Source: Ovis canadensis
Taxonomy: Eukaryota; Chordata; Mammalia; Artiodactyla; Bovidae
Assembly: GCF_042477335.2 (NCBI RefSeq)
Contig: NC_091264.1
Span: forward strand, 31,621,386 to 31,685,385
DNA: 64,000 nt
Direction: 5' to 3'
The notes beneath the pieces were generated by a model that was not told the origin of the DNA, ran no database searches, and worked only from the letters and a program-made list of their open reading frames with translations. This document shows, piece by piece, positions 46,101 through 58,470 of the stretch; positions within the stretch are counted from its first letter, which is position 1; every line of letters starts with the position of its first letter. A program made the translations under genes and the position numbers.

Positions 46101-49100
46101 GGACTGAGTATTAGATGAGATAGGAATTGTTGTTAAATCTTCCAAGCATGGTGGTTGTTTTATGATTAGTAGGGGAAGGTCTTTGTTCTTAGGAAGTGCT
46201 CGATGACTTGTTTAGGAGCAAAGATCATGATGTCTTGCAGCTTATTTTCAAAATGGTTTAGCAAAAACAGTGCATATATTTTGACATCTGTTATTATCAC
46301 ATTGCTTTATATTATAAATAGGAAATAGTGGTAAATCACTGTTGTGTGTGTTTTTTTTTTTTACTAACAGCTCTTTTTGTTGTTTTTTCTTTCTTTTTTA
46401 ATTTATTTATTTTCTTTTTTACTAACAATTCTTGACTGTGAGTATAAGGTATATGGTTATTCATTGTACTCTTTCAGCTTTTCTGTATGTTTGAAATTCT
46501 TTTCAGTGACATAAATGATTGTGGGGGTAGGGGACAGGAAGGAGCTGGGAGAAATGGAGGCAGTAGGAAAAGGGCCCAGAGAGGACAGGGGCCAGTGGAT
46601 CTTGGAGCCTACTTTCACCCACTGAACTCTATTGCTGGTCTGCCCACTGAACTGTACTGCTGGTCTGGTGCTGACTCCTTTCTCTGCCCCAAGCATCAAC
46701 TCAGCCCAGTCCCGGAGAGGTGTCCGCTTGGGTCTGTTTTGCTGGCAGCCGGCTCCCAGCAAAGACTCACATGAACTCAGTAGGTGGTGCTGTGTCTTCT
46801 TTCCCCAGTGTGTAAATATGTCGCTGTGGAGCTGAAGTCAGCCTTTGAGGAAACTGGCAAGACCAAGGAGGTGATTGACACAGGCTATGGCATCCTGGAC
46901 CGGAAGGCCTCAGGCGTCAAATATACCAAGTCGTAAGTAGAGGGGAGGGAGAGGGGCACCAGCCTGCCCTGCTTTGTTCCTTGAGGCATCAGCATCTTGA
47001 AGTTCTCTTCTCCCTTCCCGCTAGGCAGACCCACCAAAAGGAGGCAGCTCTCTAACTGAGACCCAGGTTTGCCCACTGATTCTACCCTGAACTGATTGTA
47101 TGGCCTTCCTAAATCCCCAAGTGCCTCTGGGCTTCACATCCTTCATCTGTAAAAGCAAGACTATTGGACCTCACCAGTAACTCCCAGTGATTGGAATTTA
47201 TGGACCAATCTTTAAAAATATAGGATTGCTGGGAAATTCCCTGGTGGTCCAGTGGTTAGGGCTGGACATTTTTCATTGCCATGGCCCAGGTTCAATCCCT
47301 GGTCAGGGAACTAAGATCCTGCAAGCTGCTCAGTGCAGCCAGAAAAAACAGGCTCACCAGCTTTTAATCTTGCCAGGTATAAATATTGAAAACAAACCAA
47401 AAAGCATTTCCATCAAATATGATCATCCTTTCCAAATGAAACACTATCTCGACATCAAATATCCATACATTTTGCTTTACTTTTAAAAAATCTAGCTAAT
47501 CATTTAACTTTATATTTAAGACAACAACAACAACTTTCTTCCCATAGAACTGTTAAAATTGTGTCTCTCTGGTCTGTGTTCCAGCATTTCAGAGCCCCCC
47601 CGATGACCTATCTCCCTCCCAGCTCTGCCTTCCCATTGGTGAGCCTTGCAGGTGCTGGGGTAGCAGGGCTGGAGGGCTGGACCCCTAACCCGCAGGGTCG
47701 AGGAGGGGAGCTCAGGCAGGGACTGTCTTGTGCTGCTGTCTCGGCAGGGACTTAAGGTTAATTGAAGTCACGGAGACCATTTGCAAGCGGCTCCTGGACT
47801 ACAGCCTGCACAAGGAGAGGACCGGCAGCAACCGATTTGCTAAGGTTGGCTTTGTATATGCCCTTCCTCCCCACTGGGGCCGGGCTTCGGGTCTCAGTGT
47901 GTCGCCTGGTCTGAGTGCCATCAGAAGATCATGCCCTGGGAGCTTCCCTCCTCGGCAGCTTCCTGTTCTTTATCCATTGCCATTTGCATTCCTCCCGTCC
48001 TGAGCGGCCTGACTTTTCAGTGCAGGTGGGCACATTGCTGATGTCTGGGCCTGCCCCCTGGGGTCCTGCCTCAGCCTAGGACAGAAACGCTCCTAGGTGG
48101 CAGCCCCCTGGGGACCAGAGCACTTTGTGCAGGGGGAGAACTCAGGATGCGCAGAACTGTGGGAGTTTTAGAGATGTCAGAAAACTCTTGGGGAGGGCGT
48201 GATGACTGCCATGTCCCTTCTCTGGGCCCATGGGGCCCCACCTGGATCTCGCTCATGATGCCTTTATGACATTTATTGCACTCACCATGTATATGAATGC
48301 TTCTTTCACTGGAGAATGAGCTTCCTTGCAGCAAGGCCCATGTTTCCTTTTTTTAAAATTTTCCCTTGTGCTATTTATTTTTCTATCCACAAAAGAAAGG
48401 TGCATGAGTGTGTGAAAAAATAAATAAAGTGTATCAGTTTAAGTTCTGATCCAGAATAAGATGTGTGATGGGAAAACAGATCCGTACAACAGCAATCTTG
48501 CTCTGGCCCAGGGTTTTAAAGTCCCATCAAAAACTGGATGTCTTCCCTTTCCTCTTTTGCTCTTGCCTCATCTCACACATTCTGCTTGAAGACTGTGTCA
48601 CATGGATGCAGTGGCTCAGAAGTCAGTACACGTGTGTGAGCACACCACTCTCATACGCAGAATCTACCAGCCACGCAATTCCAGGGAGTGGCTTGACAAT
48701 AAACTGACAATAAACTCTTCTGTGGCTTAATGATGCCAGGACTCCCGGACATTGATAAGATGTCATCCTACCCACCTATCTCCATACCCCTCCCCATATA
48801 CCTGTTGCCATGTGTCTTTCCAAAAGGATCCAGAGGGGGTTGGGGAGCAGGGTCTGGAGGCTCATGTGTCTCCTGTCACTCCTACAAGGGCCCATGTTTC
48901 TTCATCTCTATCTTCTATGCCTGGTAGAAGAGCTGTCTCCCACATTTCTCCACCTAAGTACCCTTTTAGCAAAGGAGATCCTTCAGAAACCCTTGGGAAA
49001 CCTAGAGGAATACTTCTAAGCCACAAAAGTCCTAGGTTTTATCTTTATAATTTGTATTAATATTGTACTTGGTAATAAACCCATGTTTAATGTAATAATG

Positions 49101-51031
49101 TTTAATTTTATTTTCTATAGTGAAAAAACTAGAAGCAGCCTGGCCATTCACTAGTAGGGGAGTGGTTAAGTAAATTGGCCATTCATTGGACTCTTAGACA
49201 AACTGTGTAATGAAGAATGAGGTAGTTCGTTATGAGTTGAACTAAAATCACCTCCAGAGTATAGTTGTTTAGTCACTAAGTTATATCCAACTCTTTTGCC
49301 ACCCTATGGACTATAGCCTTCCAGGCTCCTCTGTCCATGAGATTTCCCAGGCAAGAATAGTGGAGTGGGTAGCCATTTCCTTCTCCAGGGGATCTTCCTG
49401 ATCCAGGGATGGAACCTGAGTTTCCTGCATTGGCAGGCACATTCTTTACCACTGAGCCACCCAGGAAGCCCTCTCCAAAGGATATTATTAAGTAAAAAAA
49501 CACACGGTGCAGAATATTGTGTATGATACATACATTGAGCTGCTTGTACGGGGGTGAAGTAGGGGTGGAGGAGAGGCTATTTTTGTGTGCGTAGTGGGTT
49601 GCATCCGCATGCGTGGTCTCTGGGAGACAGAAGAAACTGTGTTGTCTCTGGAGAAGACCTAGGTGGCTGGCAGAAATAATTTTGTACAGAACCAAGAGTC
49701 TTCCCTGCCTTGCCTGTGCTTCTTCCCAGCAAGGAAAGATACAAGTTTTGGGAAGAACCAGAAGCAGGGAGTAGGCTGGCCACAGGGGAGGCCACAGTGA
49801 GGGGAAAGAGACAGGACCAGTTTATTATCCTGGAAAGGAGTATTTGCTCAAAGGGTCCTGAGAGCAACCTTTCTGAAAGGAGGAGGTGTGGGGAGGGGCT
49901 GTGGGACACAGGCCTCAAAGAGGGGAGGAGAACGTGAGGATGAGCATGAGAAGCTGGAGAGGGTCTTGACCTTGGCGGGGTCCCTGGATCTCCAGCCGCA
50001 CCGGGAGAGGAGCAGGGCAGGGAGGGGAAGGGTCTCTGCCTCACATCCCGTCGCGTCTTCCAGGGCATGTCCGAGACCTTTGAGACGCTGCACAACCTGG
50101 TGCACAAAGGGGTCAAGGTGGTGATGGACATCCCCTACGAGTTGTGGAACGAGACCTCGGCAGAGGTGGCCGACCTCAAGAAGCAGGTAGGGGCCCCGCC
50201 CCAACTCCAGGCTCGATGAGGGTGGGTCCTCAGTTGACGAGGACCATCGGGAGCCGGGGAACTGTGGTCAAGCCGTCTCACCCCGCCTCTGGCTCCTCGG
50301 GGGAGTCACAGCCACCAGCCGGGTGGGTGGCGAGACAAGGCTCAGGCTCGCCCGGCTCCTCCGGGAGAGGTCAGGCCCGGGCATTGCCAACGTGAGGCCT
50401 TGTGGTTAACAGTGCGACGTCCTGGTGGAGGAGTTCGAGGAGGTGATTGAGGACTGGTACAGGAACCACCAGGAGGAGGACCTGACTCAGTTCCTCTGTG
50501 CCAACCATGTGCTGAAGGGCAAGGACGCCAGTGAGTCCCAGGGCAGCAGGGCTGGGCCCTCCATACTCTCCACTCGGGAGGTGGGTGAGGAGAGGATGCA
50601 AAAGAAAGAAGAAATGGTGGCGTTGGAGCCTCCATCCTCAAGGAGCTGGATGGTACAGGGCGGGGTCAGGGCCTGGTGCCTCAGATGCCCCCCAGATGGG
50701 CCGGGAGGGCCCCAGCAAAGCAGAGCTGGGGCCAGATCCCGTCACCACCCCCGGTGGCTCTGCAGCCGGGGCCCAGCCAGCCAGCCTGTTGAGGGTGTCT
50801 CTCCTTCCTGCAGGCTGCCTGGCAGAGCAGTGGTCTGGCAAGAAGGGGGACACAGCTGCCCTGGGAGGCAAGAAATCCAAGAAGAAGAGTGGCCGGGCCA
50901 AGGCCTTGGGCGGCGGTGGCAGCAAACAGAGGAAGGAGCTGGGCGACCTCGACGGAGACCCCAGCCCCGAGGAGGACGAGGGCATCCAGAAGGCTTCCCC
51001 GCTCACACACAGCCCCCCTGACGAGCTCTGA
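43200..51031 (+). CDS. CNPY3: CNPY3 (PRAT4A), ER co-chaperone for Toll-like receptors
   Basis: Six exons: 43200-43368, 46809-46932, 47748-47844, 50064-50186, 50413-50530, 50814-51031 (TGA 51029-51031), 282 residues; human has 278. The ATG is the first in frame and has a strong Kozak context. A signal peptide with a long Leu run lies at about 18-43. The saposin-like canopy domain has six Cys (55, 58, 110, 172, 200, 212) and an N159-E-T sequon. The C-terminus is Lys-rich then acidic, and ends SPPDEL, resembling a weak ER-retention signal. CNPY3 works with HSP90B1 (gp96) to fold TLRs in the ER (family knowledge). Splice sites are GT/AG; the exon 3 donor AAG|GTTGGC is weaker than the rest. Introns carry SINEs, and intron 1 has an L2 piece and an old unassigned repeat. 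Confidence 0.96.
45835..45950 (+). mobile_element. L2-like LINE fragment
   Basis: GGCAGTGCCTGACACATAGG and TTGCTTAATAACTATTTGAA are L2 3' words. CNPY3 intron 1. Confidence 0.55.
46060..46510 (+). repeat. Old unassigned interspersed repeat
   Basis: GGGGAATTTGAACATGGACT, ATCATGATGTCTTGCAGCTT and CTTTTCTGTATGTTTGAAAT resemble a widespread mammalian repeat I cannot name. The stretch at 22660-23090 seems related. A T-rich tract interrupts it near 46350-46420. Confidence 0.35.
47232..47347 (+). mobile_element. CHR-type SINE
   Basis: AAATTCCCTGGTGGTCCAGT head, CAATCCCTGGTCAGGGAACT, AGTGCAGCCAGAAAAAA tail. CNPY3 intron 2. Confidence 0.85.
49262..49472 (-). mobile_element. Bov-tA SINE, reverse
   Basis: AGTTGTTTAGTCACTAAGTT to CACTGAGCCACCCAGGAAGC. 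CNPY3 intron 3. Confidence 0.9.
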
Positions 51032-51480
51032 GCCTAACCCAGCAGCTCCTGCTGACCGAGAGCCTGAGCTGGGAGCCCAAGGGTCTGGGCCCCCGGCTCC
51101 CGCAGATGGAGCAGTGCGGGGTCTCAGTGGTGTCTGCCTGGCCGGTGCCGCCTCCTGCCGTGGAAACTTAAGCCCCGGGAGAACTCGGATCAGCTGCGGG
51201 CAGCCCAGGCCGGCCTCTTCCCTCTGCCCAGCGTTCCTCTCCCGACCCAGACTTCAGGCGGGCCCCGTGATCTCAGGACTGCCCAGGACTCCAGTGTGAA
51301 CTCCAGTGGGCAGGTGTTGAGCTGGACCCAGGACTGGGGCTCCAGAGCCCCACACCCCCTCGCTCCTCCAGCACCAGCTCCTCCTCTCCGCACCCCCTCT
51401 TCCTGTGGACACCTTGTGCTCTGCCCGGCCCTCCCCTGGGGCTCACAGAGTAAAACCTTTCGGCCTTTTTCATTCAGATT
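51032..51480 (+). terminator. CNPY3: CNPY3 3' UTR with AGTAAA
   Basis: The first poly(A)-like hexamer is the variant AGTAAA at 51449-51454, about 420 bases after the stop. Confidence 0.45.
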
Positions 51481-53520
51481 TCTGAGTCCCCTTCAGCTCC
51501 TTAGAGGGGCCGGAGCCCCCTGCCACTCTTTCCTGCCCCACTGTTCCCGCCTTGGGGGCTGAGGATGGGAGGCTGTTCCTGTAAGCCTGCCCGTTGTGGG
51601 GAAAGCAGGCACAGCGAGGGCCCTGGGGCTCTGAGGTGAGGGCTGGGCCTTGGGTATGGGGTGGGCACAGAGCTCCGGCCCTGCCCCCCAGCCGCCTGTG
51701 GCCTCCCTGAGCTGCTCAGGCCGGGAGAGCCGTCCTCACTCCTTCCCCGCCTCCCGCCTCCCCTCTCCCCACCAAGTCCTTCCTGTTGGTTGTGTAAAGT
51801 GTGCACGGTGACTCCACCAGCCCAGCACCCCCTCTCCACGTCCTGCCTCTTGGCTTCTGGCCTCTTGGTCTTGACCCTTGTTCCCTGATGACCACACCTG
51901 ACCACTCTGCGCTCCCTAGCTCTTGTGCCAGGAACCCACAGGGGAGGACAGCCAAGCCCCCAACAACACTGGTTACACCGTGTTCTCTGGGAGCAGGGGA
52001 CGAACAGCAAGGCTGGCCTCTGAGGAGAAGGGGTGGGAGGCACCTCCCGGGCCGTCCTGAGGGCAGAGATCGGTGGTGGCGTCAGAAGCAATAGTGGTGA
52101 CGGCTGCGGGTAGTCCATGCTTTAACCCTACAGGTGCCCCAGACTCCAACTTCTGGCAAAAATGCTCTTGGGGTCCCCTCCCCAGGGCTGGGGACAGAGG
52201 CCACAGAGAGTGGAGCCGACTGGAAGCTGCTGCCGCCCTGAGTCACGAGGCTTGGAGCAGGCCCTGAGAGGGTGATTCTTCGTGGTCTACTGCCCCGCTC
52301 ACTGACTGCAGTGTGGAGACTGTCTGCATGTTGGAGGGGCTGTGGGCAGAGAAGCCACTCTCAACTCTGGTCCCAGCCTGGACTCTTCTGAGCATAGGAG
52401 ATGACTGGGGAGGGGTCAGGCGTTGGAACTCAGGGCTAGCCTGGACCGTCTACAGTTTGGTGGCCAGTCTGACTCTCCCTGTCACTGTTCCACAGCTCTT
52501 CAGTGCTTGGCTTAATTCTGTCCCTAGAGCTTCGTTGTCCTGTGAATAGGATGAGACAAAAACCAGGAGCCCAGGCCCAGGCCTAGGCCTGCACCAGAGG
52601 GAGGGCAGCGCGGTGACTGCTCTGCTCTTTGACCTGTGGCTGCTGGAGGATGAGCGCCTGCACCCGCACCCCGCACCCCACCCCCGGTCCCCACAAGGCC
52701 AGGCTTGTTGCACACTAGCTCTCCACCCACCCACCCCAGCAGGCAGCTTCTCCCTGGCCCAGCCTAGGAGAGGGCAGGATCCACTTCCCAGCTTTTCCTT
52801 TCCCTCTCCCCACTGCACATACCAGCCTTTCTGAGCTTGACTATAGCCTCCTGCTTTCCCACACCCCTTCTCTCCTAGGCGAGGGGTCTGGCTGAGCTCG
52901 AGTGAACCTGATCTCAGTCCCCTCAGTAGAAACCCAATCAGAATGGTGTCTTCCACCCTCACATGGACTCGAGTCACTTGGATGTTTGTCAGCCAGACAG
53001 ATGCCTGGGTGTCGCTCAGACTTGCCAGTCTGGGGATCTAGGAGTCGGCCTGGCTCTTAGGAGGAGGTCGGCTAGAACTCACTTCACCGGGAGAAGTTTG
53101 GATGTTGTGTTACGAGGGGCTGGGACCTCAGTGAAGCCACACTGGGAGGAAGTCTTGTCCTCAGAAACGTGAATTGTCAGCACCTCAGAGACGATGTGTC
53201 TCTGTTGAAGACTTTCATCATCCAGAACCTCAAAGGCTAACGGACTAGCCACAAGTCCAGTTTGTTGAAGTTCAGCGACAGTCAGGTCTCAGGGGTTGGG
53301 GCTCTGTAGGCTCAGAGGTGGCTGTGTCAGGGCCCCTGTGTATTTGTTTGAAGGCACAGCTCCTAGGAGGCAGGCTCCTCTCTTCATTTCCAAGTTCTTG
53401 CGTGGTGGTTCCCTGTAACATCTTTTTGCAACTTAGCGGTGTTTTTCACACCTTTGGCTCCTCTCTGTCAGACAGTTGTTTTAATAAAAAGTTTTGTTAG
53501 ACACTTGACCACCAGAATTC
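51481..53520 (+). other. Possible extended CNPY3 3' region
   Basis: Two kilobases almost free of SINEs, ending near a canonical AATAAA (TTTTAATAAAAAGTTTTG, about 53480-53495). The lack of insertions and the strong signal suggest a longer CNPY3 3' UTR. Open frames inside have no known homology. Confidence 0.35.
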
Positions 53521-54189
53521 CTGCCAGAAAATGATAAATAGACAAGCCCCCGAGGCTTGGAGTTTGACTGGAAACCCCTTAAATGTGGAAACTTTGTGCA
53601 GTTCACAGCTTGTCCACACATCAGAGCAGCCCTAAATCACTTTAGTTCACAAGTACAAACAAAATTCCTCTTCCTATGCTTTGATCCCGAAAGAAAAGCA
53701 CATCTTTTTTCCCTGACAGATGCACAGTCCATGCCTAACTGGTTTAAAGAAGGACTCTGTGTACTAATCCTAGCGGCAAAGCCAGCAGAATCCCTCTTGA
53801 CCATCCCCTGATGGCCTGGTTTGTGCTATTAAGGAATTTCACTGGAACAACAAATAGTAGCCACTGGTTTTTGAATGCATGTTATCATGGCAAGGACTGC
53901 TCTACATGCTTTTACATAATTCATTTAATACAGCTGTGATCTACACAAGGACATGAAGTTTTAAACACATTATTGAGTAATAAAATACACAAAGTACATA
54001 TATCATAAATGTACAGTTCAATGAATTTTTATGAACTGAATACCAAAATCAACCAGCATGAAAATCACAAAACACTACTACCACCACCCCCACCGCACAC
54101 ATTCTACAAAAAGAACAGGGATTTGGTCTACTTTGTTCACTGCTCGATCCCCAGTGATTAATACAGCCGCTGGCACAGAGTAGCTGCTT
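53521..54189. other. Intergenic, with L2-like end
   Basis: No gene. The last part (ACTGCTCGATCCCCAGTGAT, then CTGGCACAGAGTAGCT) resembles an L2 3' end that continues after the SINE at 54313. Confidence 0.4.
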
Positions 54190-54312
54190 CCCCCCAGCTC
54201 CCTGCCGCACTGCAGGGCTCATGGGATCTTAGTTCCTCCACCAGGGATTGAACCCAAGCCCTCAGCAGTGAAAGCTCAGAGTCCTAACCACTGGACCGCT
54301 GGGGAGTTCCCA
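54190..54312 (-). mobile_element. CHR-type SINE, reverse, in an L2
   Basis: Flanked by CAGAGTAGCT on both sides as a target duplication. Body GCCCTCAGCAGTGAAAGCTC to CACTGGACCGCTGGGGAGTT. Confidence 0.8.
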
Positions 54313-54660
54313 GAGTAGCTACTTAATAAATATCTGTTGAATGAGTAGAGCACAGAAAGGTCAAATAACTTGCCAAGACCACACATTTAGGAGGTGAGCC
54401 AACCAGGTTATGAACCCAGAAAGAATGGTTTCAGTGTCTTGTGGCGCAGCCTCTGACATAGAGCTTTGCAGCCACAGCTGGTTGGCTTGTCCACCCTCCT
54501 CCCCCTACCTGGTTCTCCAGAAGGCAGACCAGTTGCTGTCCAGTAGTCTATTTACGTCTTCAGAGTTTAAGGCTGGACATGCAGTTAAAAGACTTGAATT
54601 AACCTTCAAGCCTTTCTCCCTGTTCAAAATTTAGCTGTGTGTATAGCTTAAAGGCAGCTT

Positions 54661-54968
54661 GGGGGCTTCCCTGGTGGCTCAGTGGTAAAGAATCCCCCTG
54701 CATATGCTGGGGAGACAGGTTGATTCCTGATCTGGGAAGATCCCACATGCTGCGGAGCAGCTAAGCCTGTGCACCACAGCTATTGAGCCTGTGCTCCAGA
54801 GCTCAGGAGCCGCAACTACTGAGCCCTCGTAATGCAACTGCTGAAGCCTGAGTCCGCTGGAGTCTGCTCCAGAACGAGAGAAACCACCGCAGTGAGAACC
54901 CCCTGCGCTGCAACTGGAGAAAAGCCAGCAACAAAGAGCCAGTGCAGCCAAAAGTAAATATTTTTTTA
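54661..54968 (+). mobile_element. CHR-type SINE, long form
   Basis: GGGCTTCCCTGGTGGCTCAG head, GGAGCAGCTAAGCCTGTGCA, CAGTGCAGCCAAAAGTAAAT tail. Confidence 0.85.
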
Positions 54969-55269
54969 AAAAGGCAGCTTGACCCTTATTGCTGCCCTTA
55001 AGGGCTGGCTTCTTACAATTTCTTTAAAAGGAATCCAATTTTATTCATTCTTTCTTTAAAAGTGTATTTTCCACCTATTAAACTTCCACTAAAATGGTTG
55101 TGATTCTCTACTGGGAGATGTAGGTACACCTGGAGATGGGAGGAGTTGACCAACTGCATCACCAGCTCCAGGGGTGGTAACATCTCCTAACGTCATCACT
55201 TTTCTAAAGTAGAAAATGTTCTCTGTCCGAAACAAACAAAGGAAGACACTCAAAAGCCAGGTGTCAGTT

Positions 55270-55530
55270 TTTAAATTTATTTACTTGTTTTTGGCTGCAC
55301 TGGGTCTTCGCTGCTGCACGTGGGCCTTCTCTAGGTGCGGTGCTCGGGCTCCTCACTGTGGTGGTTTCTCGTTTCAGAGCATGGGCTGTAAGGTGTGTAG
55401 GCTTCAGTAGCTGTGGTGAACTGGCTTAACTGCCCAGCAGCATGTGGACTATTCCTGGACCAGGAATCGAACCCGTATCCCATGAATTGGCAGGCAGATG
55501 CTCAACCACTGAGGCCCCAGAGAAGTCACC
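55270..55530 (-). mobile_element. CHR-type SINE, long form, reverse
   Basis: TTTTTGGCTGCACTGGGTCT to CAACCACTGAGGCCCCAGAG. Confidence 0.85.
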
Positions 55531-55689
55531 AGGTGTTATTTTGTTAGAATTGCTCGCCAAAGTTGGTCTTGGTGTTTTATTGTTCCTTTCATCAACATGT
55601 GACAGCATGTGCCAAGTCACCTGTTTCAGTGAGCAGTATGTTACCAGGGCTCAACCGGTGTGTCATTTTGACATGGGAGAACAGCTCAG

Positions 55690-55828
55690 TGAATTCCCTG
55701 GTGGTCCATAGTTAGGACTCTGAGCTGCCACTGCCTAGGGCCCGGGTTCAATCCCTGGTTGGGGAACTAAGGTCCCAAGGTGCAAAAAACTAAACAACAA
55801 AATAAATAATAATTTAAAAAAAAAACCC
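55690..55828 (+). mobile_element. CHR-type SINE
   Basis: GTGAATTCCCTGGTGGTCCA head and an A-rich tail. Confidence 0.8.
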
Positions 55829-56353
55829 AGATCAGTAAGGTCAATATATTCACAAGAGATTTTACTGGAGGTTAGCACATTGATGAAATACTCATAGATG
55901 CACTAAGCTTAATAGTAATGCAGCCGCCATCAATTAGCATTACCACCCACTGATATAGGGACCAATTTTACACTTATTTGATGGGACTTTATTAAAGCAG
56001 ATTGAGTCTCACATCATATATCGAAAAGGCTAAGAAAGGATCCACTGTGATAAAAATCCATTAGACTTCATGTGGGCATCCCAGTGGTCAATCTGGGTAG
56101 TGAGCAGAGAAGATTTTTTTTCAGCAGCTTGAACTAGAGTTTGGAAATTGGCATCCCTCCTCTGAACAATGAATTTATACCTATTCTGAATCAAAACAAA
56201 GACATCCAGAATGTCTTCCATTCGTAGTTACTGTATATAATTCCAATTCTAAGATTTTAATGTGTCCTTAAATAGGTTTAGTCTTAGAGTTTGTTCCGTT
56301 GCAGCCATATTCCCAACCTAGAATCTCTTTTTAAACATATTATACATTTTGGG

Positions 56354-56498
56354 GGGATTCCCAGGTGGCTCAGTGGTAAAGAATTCACCTGTCAACGCAG
56401 GAACCTCAAGAGGCGAAGGTTTGATCCCTGGGTCGGGAAGATCTCTGAAGGAGGAAATGGCAACCCACTCCAGTATTCTTGCCTGGAGAATCCCATTC
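56354..56498 (+). mobile_element. Bov-tA SINE, 3'-truncated
   Basis: GATTCCCAGGTGGCTCAGTG to TTGCCTGGAGAATCCCATTC; the last quarter of the Bov-A part is missing. Confidence 0.85.
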
Positions 56499-56599
56499 TT
56501 ATTTTCAGCTGAGTCAAACTATAAATTGATTTATATTCTATGACTTTCCCTTCCTCGGCCCAGGGCCTCAGATTTGGGTTATCTAAAACTTACAGTGAC

Positions 56600-57120
56600 T
56601 AACCAAGTAAAATAAAAGGCAGTTTTTATATTTCGGTGGGCAGAGGACATGGACAAATAATTTAGCAATGAAGGACTGCAATTACTTGGTACATTTTGGT
56701 GGTAATTAAAGAAGACTACAACAATTAGATATAATTTTCAACCCAGTGAGATATCCATGAAGAATATCTTCATGTAGAGAAGCATTGAAACAAACATTTG
56801 TTTTGGGTGACAGTATCAATTAATAGAAAAATTCCACTTGGAAAATGATTCCATCATAACCATCTACATGTTCACTCTTTTGAAAAATTATGGGCGCATT
56901 TTAAATGTTCATAACATGGGGAGTGACTGAACAAGTCACAGCACATCCTCTCAGTGTAGCCAGAAATGATGCTCAAGGCCAAGTAATTTATGGTCAAGAG
57001 AAGAAAGTATGTTTTGATTGTTAAAAGTAAAAAGAAAGAAAAAAGGTCCATGAAATTTTATATGTACTCTGATCTTGACTTTTTTTTTTTAATGCCTCTG
57101 AATGAGAAAGAAATCAAATA
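56600..57120 (+). mobile_element. Probable old L1 LINE fragment
   Basis: GAGGACATGGACAAATAATT, CAACCCAGTGAGATATCCAT and CAGTGTAGCCAGAAATGATG suggest a diverged L1 ORF2/3' region. Confidence 0.4.
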
Positions 57121-57626
57121 ATTACTAACTTCAGGACAAAAATCTTGTCTTTGAAATGAAAAGTATATTTAGAAGCTATAATTTTTAATAAAAAAAGAAA
57201 CTATACGTTTTTAAAATCCAAATTTACTATCAGCATTCATATTATTTTTTAAAAAATCCTATTATAAACTCCCCAGTACAATGTCTTTCTAAGCATGTGG
57301 CCAAAGATTCATCTGTAGCGATGTGAACACAAGAGTCCACTGCCTGTGAGTGGGCAGGCCCATTTGAGGTCCTTTGTGAGCTAATACTTTCTAAGGAAAG
57401 GTAAGAATGATTAAAAATCTGTGGGGTTCCTCCAGCTCCAGGATTCTATAGATGGTAGAAGTGGGAGGGGAGTGGAGGATCCTTTGTTCTGAATTCCATA
57501 TCTTGGCTCTTCATTTCCTTGCTGTGAGAGGGCTACTCTCTAGTTGCGGTGTGTGAGCTTCTCACTGTGGCAGCTTCCCTTACTGCAGAGCACAGGCTCT
57601 AGGTTAGTGGGCTCAGTAGTGATGGC

Positions 57627-58357
57627 TGAAGGGGGAAACAAAACAGGCTCCATCTGGAAAGCAGGACTCCATCTCGGGCCAGACTGTGGACTTTGAGCTA
57701 TATGCCCAGTATCTATGGAAACGACATACCAACTGGAAAACCAGGCCCCCAGAAGGAAGAGTCCCAGGGCTCTCCATAGCCTAAAAGAATACCTTAATTA
57801 TCTGTGTAACAGAATAGAATCATACATTCTATTATGCTTATTGGGGTATGACCACAAGCCTATTGATAATTGTCCACTGTTAACTACCTAGGCTTAAGGC
57901 TTATGCATGTGGGTTAACTTTGATTGTATCTTTTTTTTCCTTTGTTCAGACTAGTTTCAGGAAATTTTGGGGAGGTGGGTTTGGGCACGGGTACGCTTAC
58001 AGTATATAAGGTTTTCACAAAAACTAGTCGGGGTCCTTGACTAAGGGGAGACTCTGCCTTGGCCCTGCCGGTGTAATAAACTGCACTCCACTCTCTGCGG
58101 GCTTCTCTGATAGCTCAGCTGGTAAAGAATCTGCCTGCAATGCGGGAGACCTGGGTTCAATCCCTGGGTTGGGAAGATCCCCTGGAGAAGGGAAAGGCTA
58201 CCCACTCCAGTATTCTGGCCTGGAGAATTCTATGGACTGTATAGTCTACAGGGTTGCAGAGAGTCGGACACTACTGAACAACTTTAACTCACTCACCACT
58301 CTCTGCATTGTCCTTCTGAGTTTGTTTCCCCGGAATGCGGAACAGGTGGCTACAACA
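57627..58357 (+). mobile_element. Solo LTR fossil of a ruminant endogenous retrovirus
   Basis: Starts TGAAGGGGGAAACAAAACAG and ends GTGGCTACAACA. AATAAA lies in TGTAATAAACTGCACTCC, with TATATAAGG upstream. About 520 bp without the SINE inside it; no internal retroviral sequence is attached. It resembles the BTLTR1 group from memory. Younger than the CHR SINE and older than the Bov-tA inside it. Confidence 0.75.
58099..58295 (+). mobile_element. Bov-tA SINE inside the solo LTR
   Basis: Perfect 11-bp duplications CCACTCTCTGC (58088-58098 and 58296-58306). Head GGCTTCTCTGATAGCTCAGC. Confidence 0.95.
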
Positions 58358-58470
58358 CGGCCCAGGGCTTAGTTGCCTTGAGGCATGTGGGGTCTTCTCA
58401 GATCAGAGATTGAACCAGTGTCCCTTGCATTGCAAGGTGGATTCTTAATCACTAGGGTTAGAAGCCCCAT

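Larger units (their letters stand above)
57520..58470 (-). mobile_element. CHR-type SINE, reverse, split by a solo LTR
   Basis: The two halves are 57520-57626 (TAGTTGCGGTGTGTGAGCTT, GTGGGCTCAGTAGT) and 58358-58470 (AGGGCTTAGTTGCCTTGAGG, GGTGGATTCTTAATCACTAG). Together they form one reverse CHR copy. Confidence 0.75.

Noticed and set aside
50342-52118. Several frames of 100-205 codons around the CNPY3 end
   Set aside because: GC-rich shadows or 3' UTR frames without homology.
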